From the NCBI GenBank assembly GCA_017694765.1, contig JADIML010000303.1:1-6609 (forward strand): a DNA stretch of 6,609 bases. Reading direction: 5' to 3'. The position numbers and the translations under genes are program-made. Below are positions 1-6,609 of this stretch, piece after piece. Numbering within the stretch: position 1 is the first letter of the stretch; each line of letters begins with the position of its first letter. The notes under the pieces were generated by a model. It was given only the letters and a program-made list of their open reading frames with translations. It was not told the DNA's origin and did no database searches. This DNA is from Candidatus Scybalomonas excrementavium (GTDB lineage Bacteria; Bacillota; Clostridia; Lachnospirales; Lachnospiraceae).

Positions 1-1229
1 ATCTCTTTGGCTGTTTCAATAAATGGAACTCCAACTTCTGGATTTTTCATAGAATATGGATTCATCGGTTGCACATATTCTTTTAAAAACTCTGTTTGCT
101 GTATAATTTTTTGATGTTCATCTTTTTTTCGTTGTGTTTCAAAAGGTTCTGGTATTCGTTCTTTTACACGAGCAGCAACTTCTTGTTTTTGTTCTTCTTT
201 TCGCTCTTTATCTGATGCTAAAGAAACAGATGGAATGAGTTCTTGTTGTTGTAATGTTGTTCGAATGGAATCGGTTAAGAAAGTAAAAAGTTCTTCACCA
301 TTTCTAAAACGTACTTCTAATTTGGCAGGATGAACATTGACATCAATGAGCGAATTATCAATCGTTACATTTAAAGATGTAAATGGATATTTATGAACCA
401 TAGTAAAAGTACGATATGCTTCTTCAATTGCCTGTGTAATGATTTGATTTTTAATAAAACGCCCATTGACAAAATAATTTTCAAAGCCACGATTTCCTCG
501 TGAAAAGATTGGTTTTCCAATAAAGCCTTCGATTTTACAAATTTCATTTTCCGCTTCGATTGGAATTAAAGCCATTGCAGCATCTCGACCATAAATATGA
601 TAAATAATATCTTTCAAATTGCCATTTCCAGATGTTTGTAATTTGAGCTGTCCATTATTGATAAATTTAAAAGAAATATGTGGATGGGATAAGGCAATCC
701 GTTGCATCATCGTATCTACGTGAGAGGCTTCAGTAGAAGTAGCTTTTAGAAACTTCTTTCGTGCTGGAACGTTATAAAAGAGATCGCGAATTAAAAAAGT
801 CGTTCCTTCTGGACAGCCTATTTCTTCATACCCTACTTCTTTTCCACCATGAATTTGATAACGAACTCCTGTTAAATCTCCATCTGTCTTTGTCACAAGT
901 TCTACCTTTGCAATAGCTGCAATACTAGAAAGTGCTTCTCCACGAAAACCAAGGGAATTTACATAGAGTAAGTCGGTAGCAGATTTAATTTTACTTGTTG
1001 CATGGCGTAAAAAGGCAATTTTTACTTCATCTCGTAAAATTCCCTTTCCATTATCTGTTACACGAATGAGACTAGAGCCACCTTCTTTTATTTCCACAGT
1101 AATAGCATTAGAACCAGCATCAATCGCATTTTCTACAAGTTCTTTCACGACAGAGGCTGGGCGTTCAATAACTTCACCTGCTGCAATCTGATTAATAGTA
1201 TGTTGATCTAAAACATGTATTTGTGCCAT
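1..1229 (-). CDS. mutL: DNA mismatch repair protein MutL, N-terminal part (3' end outside window)
   Basis: GHKL-family ATPase that couples mismatch recognition by MutS to downstream repair. The window holds 409 codons from the ATG at 1229, open to the left edge. Visible motifs: IAAGEVIERPASVVKE (15-30) with catalytic-type E30, N34 and D37-A38-G39; DNGKG (59-63); RHATSK (75-80); GFRGEAL (94-100); GTTFLIRDLFYNVPARKKF (142-160); VNGRFIK (254-260); and DVNVHPAK (296-303), whose K303 corresponds to the ATP-contacting lysine of the transducer domain. From about residue 335 the chain becomes a charged K/E/Q-rich linker, as expected between the ATPase and C-terminal dimerisation domains. The C-terminal domain, which carries the endonuclease site in Firmicutes MutL, lies outside the window and cannot be assessed. 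The start is set by a good ribosome binding site and by homology from residue 1. The gene begins 17 nt after the mutS stop, so the two are cotranscribed. Identification is secure. Confidence 0.97.
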   Translation of the reverse strand, partial: MAQIHVLDQHTINQIAAGEVIERPASVVKELVENAIDAGSNAITVEIKEGGSSLIRVTDNGKGILRDEVKIAFLRHATSKIKSATDLLYVNSLGFRGEALSSIAAIAKVELVTKTDGDLTGVRYQIHGGKEVGYEEIGCPEGTTFLIRDLFYNVPARKKFLKATSTEASHVDTMMQRIALSHPHISFKFINNGQLKLQTSGNGNLKDIIYHIYGRDAAMALIPIEAENEICKIEGFIGKPIFSRGNRGFENYFVNGRFIKNQIITQAIEEAYRTFTMVHKYPFTSLNVTIDNSLIDVNVHPAKLEVRFRNGEELFTFLTDSIRTTLQQQELIPSVSLASDKERKEEQKQEVAARVKERIPEPFETQRKKDEHQKIIQQTEFLKEYVQPMNPYSMKNPEVGVPFIETAKE

Positions 1230-1233
1230 AATG

Positions 1234-1242
1234 CTCCTTTCT
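1234..1242 (-). promoter_or_regulatory. Ribosome binding site of mutL
   Basis: On the minus strand this reads AGAAAGGAG and ends 4 nt before the mutL ATG. It lies entirely in the 17-nt gap after the mutS stop codon, so mutL has its own initiation signal but is close enough for translational coupling. Confidence 0.85.
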
Positions 1243-1246
1243 AATT

Positions 1247-3898
1247 TTATGATTCACGAGATAATTTCCCTTGTAGTGTAAATAAAAGATTCATTGCTTC
1301 AATTGGTGTCAAATGTGATAAATCTAGATTTCGTAATTGTTCTAATACTTCTTCCTCTACTGGATTTGTCACTTTTTGATGTTCTTGTTCTGGGAACAAG
1401 GAAAGTTGAATTGGTTCTGGTTGATATTCTTCTAATTTTCTAGAAATTTGAATATCTTTTACTTTTGACATAATATCATTATGAGTTAACTCTGCTACAA
1501 TCTCTTTGGCACGTTCAATGACAAGATCTGGAATTCCTGCTAAGCGAGCAACTTGAATTCCATAGCTTTTATCAGCGCCACCTTTAATAATTTTACGAAG
1601 GAAAATTATGTCATCGCCTTGTTCTTTTACTGCAATGCAGTAATTATTGACACTGGCTAGTTTTCCTTCTAGTTCCGTTAATTCATGATAATGAGTTGCA
1701 AAAAGAGCCTTTGCTCCAAGTAACTTCGCATTACTGATATATTCTACAACTGCCCAAGCAATACTTAATCCATCAAAGGTAGAAGTTCCACGACCAATTT
1801 CATCTAAAATCAACAAACTTTTTTTTGTAGCATTTCTTAAAATATTAGCAACTTCACTCATCTCTACCATAAAGGTACTTTGACCAGAAGCTAAATCATC
1901 CGATGCACCAACTCGAGTAAAGATACGATCGACAATTCCAACATTAGCTTCTTTTGCAGGAACAAAACTTCCAATTTGTGCCATTAATACGATAAGAGCT
2001 GTTTGTCGCATATAAGTAGATTTTCCAGCCATATTAGGACCAGTAATAATAGAAATACGCTGGTCTTTTTGATCAAGGTATGTATCATTGGATACAAACA
2101 TATCATGATCGATCATTTGTTCCACAACGGGATGACGACCTTCTTTAATATCTAAAATTCCTTTTTGATTGAGTTTTGGACGAACATATTGATTTCGTTC
2201 TGCTACTAACGCTAGTGATGTGAATACATCGACTTGAGCAATTGCATGAGCAGTTCTTTGTACTCTCTCAATTTCTTCTGCAATTTTATCACGAATGGAA
2301 ACAAACGTTTCATATTCTAATGCATATAGCTTATCTTCTGCCCCTAAAATAGTACCTGCTAATTTATTTAGTTCTTCTGTTGTATAACGTTCAGAATTCG
2401 CAAGTGTTTGTCTACGAATAAAATAATCTGGTACAAGGTTTTGATAGGAATTCGTTACTTCCAAATAATACCCAAATACTTTGTTATATTTAATCTTTAA
2501 ATTTTTGATACCTGTCTTTTCTTTTTCTCTTGCTTCTAAGTCCGCAAGCCATTGTTTTCCTTCTGTTTTTGCCTTTTTCAATTGATCGATGTCTTCTAAA
2601 AATCCATCTTTAATAATGCCACCTTCTCGAATGGTGATCGGTGGATCATCAATAATAGATGCCTCTATATATCCATAAATATCTTGTAAGGAATCTAACA
2701 TATCATAGATTTCTTTTAAAAGTCCGCTCTTAAAATTTCCTAATAACTCTTTAATAAAAGGTAAATATTGAAGCGATGTCTTAAAAGAAATGAAATCTCT
2801 AGGATTTGCTGTTTTAAAGGTAATACGAGTCATTAAACGTTCCATATCATAAATGGGACGTAAATATTCTCTCAATTCTTCACGCACAAAAACTTGCTCA
2901 TTGAGAGATTCAATGGCTGTTAATCTTGCTTCTATTTGCTCTTTGGAAATTAAAGGTTGTTCAATATAATTACGAAGAAGTCTAGCTCCCATAGCTGTTT
3001 TTGTCTTATCAAGTACCCATAATAAAGAGCCTTTTTTCTGTTTTTCTCTCAATGTCTCACATAATTCAAGATTTCTTCTTGTAGAGCTGTCTAAGATCAT
3101 ATAAGAACTAGCAGAATACGGTGTAATGGAAATTAAATGGCTAAGAGAACTTTTTTGTGTTTCATATAGATAGCTTAATAATGCACCAGAAGCAATGGCT
3201 CCTAATTCATAATCTTGCAATCCAAGTCCATCTAAATGCTCTACTTGAAAATGTTTTTTCATAATAGAGTGACAAGTTTCTTCATTAAAATAGCTACTAT
3301 CTACGTAAGAAATCGCTGTTCCTAATTTATCATGAATAAAATCTAGTGGCAATGTACTCATAAGAACTGCCTCATTACAAATGATTTCAGCAGGAGAAAA
3401 TTTGTAAATTTCATCAAGAAGTTTACTTGTATCATCAAATTGTGTTGCTTTAAATTCTCCAGTTGATATATCCACTAATGCCATTCCATAAGACTGTTCA
3501 AATAGGAAAATTGCCATTAAGAAATTATTTTTGGATTCATCGAGTGTCTGAGTAGACATATTTGTCCCAGGTGTTACAATTCTAATAACATCACGTTTTA
3601 CAATTCCTTTTGACTTTTTTGGATCTTCAACTTGTTCACAAATTGCAACTTTATAACCTTTTTCAATTAATTTATTAATATATGATTCACAAGAATGATA
3701 CGGTACACCACACATTGGAGCCCTTTCTTCTTGTCCACATTCTTTTCCTGTTAATGTAATTTCTAATTCTTTTGATGCAGTTTTTGCATCATCATAAAAC
3801 ATTTCATAAAAATCACCAAGTCGATAAAATAAAATACAATCTTGATAATTTTGTTTTATTTCAAAATATTGTTGCATCATTGGAGTCAATTTTGCCAT
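1247..3898 (-). CDS. mutS: DNA mismatch repair protein MutS
   Basis: 883-residue MutS, the homodimeric ATPase that recognises mismatches and small insertion/deletion loops. The N-terminal mismatch-reading domain has GDFYEMF (28-34), with F30 and E32 matching the Phe-x-Glu that contacts the mismatch. Connector, lever and clamp domains follow. The C-terminal ABC-type ATPase shows Walker A GPNMAGKST (620-628), the GASDDLASGQSTFMVEM signature (664-680), Walker B ending at D699-E700 in LILDEIGRGTS, and the ATHYHEL switch with H736. Near the C-terminus QLSLF (831-835) is a canonical beta-clamp binding motif. It is followed by the helical dimer/tetramer segment (about 850-879), which contains LTPIEAMNLL. 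Length is normal for clostridial MutS and all key residues are intact. The ATG at 3898 is preceded by a GAGGA-type ribosome binding site. A separate promoter lies upstream and mutL follows after 17 nt. An A8 tract (1819-1826) sits just before Walker B. Confidence 0.99.
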   Translation of the reverse strand: MAKLTPMMQQYFEIKQNYQDCILFYRLGDFYEMFYDDAKTASKELEITLTGKECGQEERAPMCGVPYHSCESYINKLIEKGYKVAICEQVEDPKKSKGIVKRDVIRIVTPGTNMSTQTLDESKNNFLMAIFLFEQSYGMALVDISTGEFKATQFDDTSKLLDEIYKFSPAEIICNEAVLMSTLPLDFIHDKLGTAISYVDSSYFNEETCHSIMKKHFQVEHLDGLGLQDYELGAIASGALLSYLYETQKSSLSHLISITPYSASSYMILDSSTRRNLELCETLREKQKKGSLLWVLDKTKTAMGARLLRNYIEQPLISKEQIEARLTAIESLNEQVFVREELREYLRPIYDMERLMTRITFKTANPRDFISFKTSLQYLPFIKELLGNFKSGLLKEIYDMLDSLQDIYGYIEASIIDDPPITIREGGIIKDGFLEDIDQLKKAKTEGKQWLADLEAREKEKTGIKNLKIKYNKVFGYYLEVTNSYQNLVPDYFIRRQTLANSERYTTEELNKLAGTILGAEDKLYALEYETFVSIRDKIAEEIERVQRTAHAIAQVDVFTSLALVAERNQYVRPKLNQKGILDIKEGRHPVVEQMIDHDMFVSNDTYLDQKDQRISIITGPNMAGKSTYMRQTALIVLMAQIGSFVPAKEANVGIVDRIFTRVGASDDLASGQSTFMVEMSEVANILRNATKKSLLILDEIGRGTSTFDGLSIAWAVVEYISNAKLLGAKALFATHYHELTELEGKLASVNNYCIAVKEQGDDIIFLRKIIKGGADKSYGIQVARLAGIPDLVIERAKEIVAELTHNDIMSKVKDIQISRKLEEYQPEPIQLSLFPEQEHQKVTNPVEEEVLEQLRNLDLSHLTPIEAMNLLFTLQGKLSRES

Positions 3899-3902
3899 AT
3901 TG

Positions 3903-3909
3903 TTCCTCG
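3903..3909 (-). promoter_or_regulatory. Ribosome binding site of mutS
   Basis: The minus strand reads CGAGGAA, with GAGGA ending 5 nt before the ATG at 3898. It supports that ATG as the true start. The MutS family N-terminus also begins there. Confidence 0.8.
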
Positions 3910-3937
3910 TTTCTAACTTTATCTTACTTTTTAAAAA

Positions 3938-3968
3938 CTAAAGAATCGACAAAAAGCGTTTCTTTTAG
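3938..3968 (-). other. Possible AT-rich hairpin in the mutS leader
   Basis: CTAAAGAA at 3938-3945 pairs with TTCTTTTAG at 3960-3968 with one bulged base. After a T/T mismatch, CG (3947-3948) pairs with CG (3957-3958), leaving an 8-nt loop. In the RNA the stem lies near the predicted 5' end and is followed by five U residues, then AAAAA. It could be a stabilising 5' stem-loop or a weak attenuator. The region is so AT-rich that a chance pairing is quite possible, and nothing identifies it as a known riboswitch. Confidence 0.3.
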
Positions 3969-3980
3969 CTTGTATGTTAC

Positions 3981-4010
3981 AGTATAGCATAAAAATATTG
4001 CTTCTATCAA
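3981..4010 (-). promoter_or_regulatory. Sigma-A type promoter of mutS-mutL
   Basis: The minus strand has TTGATA (4010-4005) as -35 and TATACT (3986-3981) as -10, separated by 18 nt. TGC directly before the -10 gives an extended -10 element. Transcription would start near 3974, leaving a leader of about 76 nt before the mutS ATG. The site lies downstream of the miaB terminator, so it is the natural source of mutS-mutL transcripts. Predicted from consensus only. Confidence 0.75.
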
Positions 4011-4114
4011 GGTACACTTTACCACGTATAAGCAGTTTATGTAGCAAAAACTTCATATCTATGATCTGTTCTATGCTGTGTGCATTTTGGCACAAAGAAT
4101 TTCTTATGACAATG

Positions 4115-4146
4115 AAAAAAGAGAACTGACTATTCAGCCAGTTCTC
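4115..4146 (-). terminator. Intrinsic terminator of miaB, overlapping its stop codon
   Basis: On the minus strand the stem is GAGAACTGGCT pairing with AGTCAGTTCTC. It gives 11 base pairs with one G-U wobble, closes on a four-base GAAT loop and is followed directly by six T residues (4120-4115). The stem begins inside the coding sequence: the last five miaB codons and the start of the TAG stop (4132-4130) form the ascending arm and loop. The opposite strand has no T-run after the stem, so it should act only on miaB-direction transcription. Confidence 0.9.
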
Positions 4147-5542
4147 CAATATAATAAAACCCTTTTGATTCCACTAAGTTTACACGGAAAATTTTTCCTA
4201 TCATTTGTTCATTTCCTTTTAAATGAACCGTTGTATTATTTGTTAAACGACCTGTTACCATAGAAGGATCTTGATGATTTACTTCTTCGACTAAAACAGT
4301 TTGGGTCGTTCCTTGTAACTGTCCATGAGATTTAGAAGAAATCTCTTGTACACGTGCAAGAAGGCGATCAAATCTTTCTTTTACAACATCTTCTGGAACC
4401 TGATCTGGCATAACTGCTGCTGGTGTACCTGTACGTTTTGAATAAATAAATGTGAAAGCTCCATCATACTGTGCTTTTTCAACAACATCCATTGTTTCAA
4501 GGAAATCTTCTTCTGTTTCCCCTGGGAATCCTACGATAATATCTGTTGTAATTGCGATATTCGGAATACGTTCTCTTACTTGATTTACGATTTCTAAATA
4601 ACGTTCTTTTGTATAATGACGATTCATTTTCTTTAATAATCGAGTACTTCCTGATTGTAAAGGAAGGTGTAAATGGTTACAGATTTTTTTAGAATTTGCT
4701 AATACTTCGATAAAGTCATCTGTAATATCTTTTGGATGTGGTGTCATAAAGCGAATTCTTTCTAAGCCTTCTACTTTATCCAATTCTTTTAAAAGATCTG
4801 CAAAACTTACTTTTGGCTCTAATGTTTTACCATAGGAGTTTACATTTTGACCAAGAAGCATAACTTCTACAACGCCATCAGCTACTAACTGTTCTACTTC
4901 TTTTACAATATCAGCAATTTCACGGCTTCTTTCACGTCCTCTTACATAAGGAACGATACAATATGTACAGAAGTTATTACATCCATACATAATATTAACT
5001 CCACATTTGAAAGAATATTTTCTCTCTGCTGGAAGATCTTCTACGATCTCTGTCGTATCTTTCCAAATATCAATAATCATTTCACCAGAATCAAGTCTAG
5101 CTTTTAAAAGTTCTGCAAATTTAAAAATATTGTGTGTTCCAAAGATAATGTCGACAAAGCGATAGCTTTCTTTGATTTTATCAACAACTTCTTGTTCTTG
5201 CATCATACATCCACATAAAGCAATTAGCATATCTGGATTTTTCTTTTTTAATGTTTTTAAATGACCAAGTCTACCATATACTTTTAGATTCGCATTTTCA
5301 CGAACAGTACAAGTATTATATAAAACGAAATCTGCTTCTTCTGTTTCAGCTTCTACATATCCGATTTTATTTAAAATACCTGATAATTTTTCGGCATCTT
5401 TGGCATTCATTTGACAACCAAAATTAACAACTTTGTAAGTTGGACGTTTGCCAGTTTTTTGAACTTTCTCTTCAATCATATCATGAAGCTGTTCCATATA
5501 GTGCAGTTGTTGTTTTGTTTCTTCAATATTTGCGTTACTCAT
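4130..5542 (-). CDS. miaB: tRNA-2-methylthio-N6-dimethylallyladenosine synthase MiaB
   Basis: Radical-SAM methylthiotransferase that adds the 2-methylthio group to i6A37 of tRNAs reading UNN codons; a cytosolic enzyme with two 4Fe-4S clusters. The 470-residue protein opens with a roughly 35-residue charged leader typical of clostridial MiaB. The N-terminal MTTase domain follows, with auxiliary-cluster cysteines C43 (NFGCQMN), C78 (NTCTVRE) and C112 (CGCMMQ). The radical-SAM core carries C188, C192 and C195 in the CxxxCxxC motif (YGCNNFCTYC), followed by VPYVRGRERSR. The C-terminal part (about 405-468) is the TRAM RNA-binding domain. The VRGRERSR sequence and overall layout favour MiaB over MtaB or RimO. 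The ATG at 5542 has an AGGAAAGGG ribosome binding site. The gene ends in its own terminator, which separates it from mutS. The 161-nt gap upstream contains promoter candidates. No missing residues or frameshifts were seen. Confidence 0.97.
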   Translation of the reverse strand: MSNANIEETKQQLHYMEQLHDMIEEKVQKTGKRPTYKVVNFGCQMNAKDAEKLSGILNKIGYVEAETEEADFVLYNTCTVRENANLKVYGRLGHLKTLKKKNPDMLIALCGCMMQEQEVVDKIKESYRFVDIIFGTHNIFKFAELLKARLDSGEMIIDIWKDTTEIVEDLPAERKYSFKCGVNIMYGCNNFCTYCIVPYVRGRERSREIADIVKEVEQLVADGVVEVMLLGQNVNSYGKTLEPKVSFADLLKELDKVEGLERIRFMTPHPKDITDDFIEVLANSKKICNHLHLPLQSGSTRLLKKMNRHYTKERYLEIVNQVRERIPNIAITTDIIVGFPGETEEDFLETMDVVEKAQYDGAFTFIYSKRTGTPAAVMPDQVPEDVVKERFDRLLARVQEISSKSHGQLQGTTQTVLVEEVNHQDPSMVTGRLTNNTTVHLKGNEQMIGKIFRVNLVESKGFYYIGELAE

Positions 5543-5548
5543 AAAATT

Positions 5549-5557
5549 CCCTTTCCT
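5549..5557 (-). promoter_or_regulatory. Ribosome binding site of miaB
   Basis: The minus strand reads AGGAAAGGG, ending 6 nt before the ATG at 5542. This purine-rich stretch supports the long form of MiaB with its N-terminal leader, rather than a later internal start. Confidence 0.8.
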
Positions 5558-5563
5558 AATTTT

Positions 5564-5592
5564 ATTCTATATAATATAGCATAGTATCTCAA
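5564..5592 (-). promoter_or_regulatory. Proximal promoter candidate of miaB
   Basis: TTGAGA (5592-5587) and TAGAAT (5569-5564) each match the sigma-A consensus at five of six positions and are 17 nt apart. The start point would fall near 5557, at the edge of the ribosome binding site, giving a leader of only about 15 nt. An overlapping alternative is the extended -10 TGC-TATATT (5581-5573), which would give a slightly longer leader but lacks a good -35. Either would let miaB be expressed independently of the recombinase-like gene. Confidence 0.55.
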
Positions 5593-5649
5593 AAAATCAT
5601 GTTACGATGCTTCGAGGAGCTATATCAGTATTTTTTACATTAAGTATTA

Positions 5650-5677
5650 ATTCTATCATATTTTATCAAAAATGCAA
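5650..5677 (-). promoter_or_regulatory. Distal promoter candidate of miaB (weak)
   Basis: TTGCAT (5677-5672) is 16 nt from TAGAAT (5655-5650), which is preceded by TGA as a partial extended -10. The -35 matches at only three of six positions, and AT-rich sequence gives such matches easily. A start near 5643 would give a miaB leader of about 100 nt. Confidence 0.3.
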
Positions 5678-5703
5678 GTGATTAAACAATCATCTTCTCT
5701 ATC

Positions 5704-6609
5704 TCATTCTATAATTTTGATATGGGTATAGTCAACTGCAGAATCTTCTAGTTCCTTTACAACACGATTGTATCGAAAAAACCATGCTGTACCTTTTACA
5801 TTGATATAATCGGCTACTTTTTCCTCTGGCACACCACATTTCAACATATGTGATACACTTAATACACGAAGTTGATTCAGTGTAAACGGTTCTACGCCAC
5901 TGGCAATACAAGCACTTCTTAGCCAATTTTGTAAACTTCGATTGCTAATAGGGCGATTTTGTTTATTTAATAAAAGGTTTGGCACTTCTACAAATCGTGT
6001 GGAAATATAGTTCATAATAATAATTGCTACGTCTTCTGGAATTTTAATGAAACGATCCGTTGTATTGCTAACTTTCATACGGATTCCATAGTTTCCTTTT
6101 GCATCTTGGAAGAACATTTCTTTCTTAAGTTCTGTAATTTCATGAATGGTCATCGAACAGCGAAGAGCCAATGACATAGCAAGAAAAAGAACCATTTCAT
6201 TTTTTTCTTTTGCATATTGGAAAACTCGATCAATCGTTTGAAAATCTGGCAAACCATTCGGATCAATTTCCACTTCTTCTTCTGGTAATATAAGAGAATT
6301 AAAAAATTGAGTATAAACAGCTGGTACCTTATATACCGTTGCATACTCATCAATAAAACGAGAAACGGCTCGATAAATTCTTAAATTATATTTGAGAGTC
6401 GATAAATCTGCTTCTTTTTGAAACCATGTAAAAAAATTTTGTACAGAACTTGCAGTTAAAGAAAGAAAATCACACTTGCAATAATTGCATAAAGAGGCAA
6501 TCGCATATAGATACTGCATCTTTGTCATTGATTTTTTAAAACGGTTTTGTGCGTAATCTTCAAATATTTGTAAAAAGTTTTCACTTAAATATGGACAGTA
6601 TTGTTTGAT
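5704..6609 (-). CDS. Tyrosine recombinase/integrase-family protein with substituted active site (5' end outside window)
   Basis: The frame is open from the right edge to the TGA at 5704, giving 301 residues. The ATG at 6528 is probably internal, because upstream codons (SENFLQIFEDYAQNRFKKS and before) continue the fold without a stop. The N-terminal part looks like the helical core-binding domain of Xer/phage integrases. The C-terminal part follows the catalytic domain: Arg I in LALRCSMTIHEITEL (codon 6162-6160), a possible beta-strand Lys in GIRMKVSN, Arg II in FTLNQLRV (5868-5866) and a terminal Tyr in FFRYNRVV (5772-5770). The usual HxLRH box reads NQLRV, so the first histidine is Asn (5877-5875). 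The later His/Trp position appears to be Val (VKGTAW region). The protein may be a recombinase with altered chemistry or a DNA-binding relative that no longer cuts. It is not recognisable as XerC, XerD or XerS. No att-like repeats or phage genes flank it. Family assignment is fairly sure, function unknown. Confidence 0.75.
   Translation of the reverse strand: MKQYCPYLSENFLQIFEDYAQNRFKKSMTKMQYLYAIASLCNYCKCDFLSLTASSVQNFFTWFQKEADLSTLKYNLRIYRAVSRFIDEYATVYKVPAVYTQFFNSLILPEEEVEIDPNGLPDFQTIDRVFQYAKEKNEMVLFLAMSLALRCSMTIHEITELKKEMFFQDAKGNYGIRMKVSNTTDRFIKIPEDVAIIIMNYISTRFVEVPNLLLNKQNRPISNRSLQNWLRSACIASGVEPFTLNQLRVLSVSHMLKCGVPEEKVADYINVKGTAWFFRYNRVVKELEDSAVDYTHIKIIE

Noticed and set aside
3772..3987. 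71-codon plus-strand frame over the mutS start
   Set aside because: It lies antisense to the conserved N-terminal MutS codons and to the promoter and leader, with no ribosome binding site or recognisable product.
4095..4105. Short palindrome AAGAA-T-TTCTT as an operator upstream of the mutS promoter
   Set aside because: Five-base AT-rich arms are expected by chance in this composition, and no second copy occurs nearby.
3931..4149. 72-codon minus-strand frame across the miaB end and mutS leader
   Set aside because: It begins at a TTG inside the miaB terminator stem, reads through the T-run and contains the mutS promoter. The protein has no recognisable features.
4078..4263. 61-codon plus-strand frame over the miaB end
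   Set aside because: It is a shadow of the TRAM-domain coding sequence and the terminator.
5668..5692. Possible terminator after the recombinase-like gene (TGATT/AATCA stem and a nearby T5)
   Set aside because: Only five AT-rich base pairs, with the T-run separated from the stem. Too weak to call.
5732..5926. 64-codon minus-strand frame inside the recombinase-like gene
   Set aside because: Out-of-frame shadow of the catalytic domain. The in-frame product keeps recognisable integrase motifs, so no frameshift is needed.
6150..6353. 67-codon hydrophobic minus-strand frame inside the recombinase-like gene
   Set aside because: The apparent membrane character comes from reading AT-rich codons out of frame.
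6526..6528. ATG at 6528 as the start of the recombinase-like gene
   Set aside because: The frame stays open to the window edge and the upstream residues look like part of the helical core-binding domain, so the true start is probably beyond 6609.

Overview
This AT-rich window carries four genes, all on the minus strand, so transcription runs from position 6609 towards position 1. In that order they are a tyrosine-recombinase-family protein that is open at the right edge, miaB (tRNA ms2i6A synthesis), mutS (mismatch recognition) and the N-terminal two thirds of mutL, cut by the left edge. The protein sequences are of Firmicutes type. MiaB's leader segment and 'VVNFGCQMNAKDAEKL' box, together with the MutS N-terminus, most resemble Clostridia and in particular low-GC Lachnospiraceae. 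That placement is my inference from recalled sequence, not from a search. The miaB-mutS-mutL order is a familiar arrangement in this group.

Region by region: positions 6609-5704 hold the recombinase-like gene. Its active-site arginines and tyrosine are recognisable, but the histidine positions are substituted. Positions 5703-5543 (161 nt) form an AT-rich spacer with one good promoter candidate close to miaB and a weaker one further upstream. I see no convincing terminator there, so read-through from the recombinase gene is possible. Positions 5542-4130 are miaB. Its last codons and stop codon lie inside a strong intrinsic terminator (4146-4115). The following 231 nt hold a well-formed sigma-A promoter (4010-3981, TTGATA/TATACT with an extended -10) and a leader of about 76 nt with a possible AT-rich hairpin. 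Positions 3898-1247 are mutS, and mutL starts only 17 nt further on, so mutS and mutL form a tight two-gene operon separated from miaB by its own terminator and promoter.

Functionally, MutS binds mismatches and small loops and recruits MutL in an ATP-dependent manner. A QLSLF clamp-binding motif near the MutS C-terminus ties it to the replication clamp. MiaB modifies tRNA and is a positional neighbour rather than a repair partner. Apart from the recombinase-like gene this is ordinary housekeeping DNA: I found no mobile-element ends, CRISPR array, tRNA or rRNA, and no evidence of a new multi-gene system. The items most worth a second look are the degenerate recombinase, an A8 tract just before the Walker B motif of mutS, and the terminator that contains the miaB stop codon.
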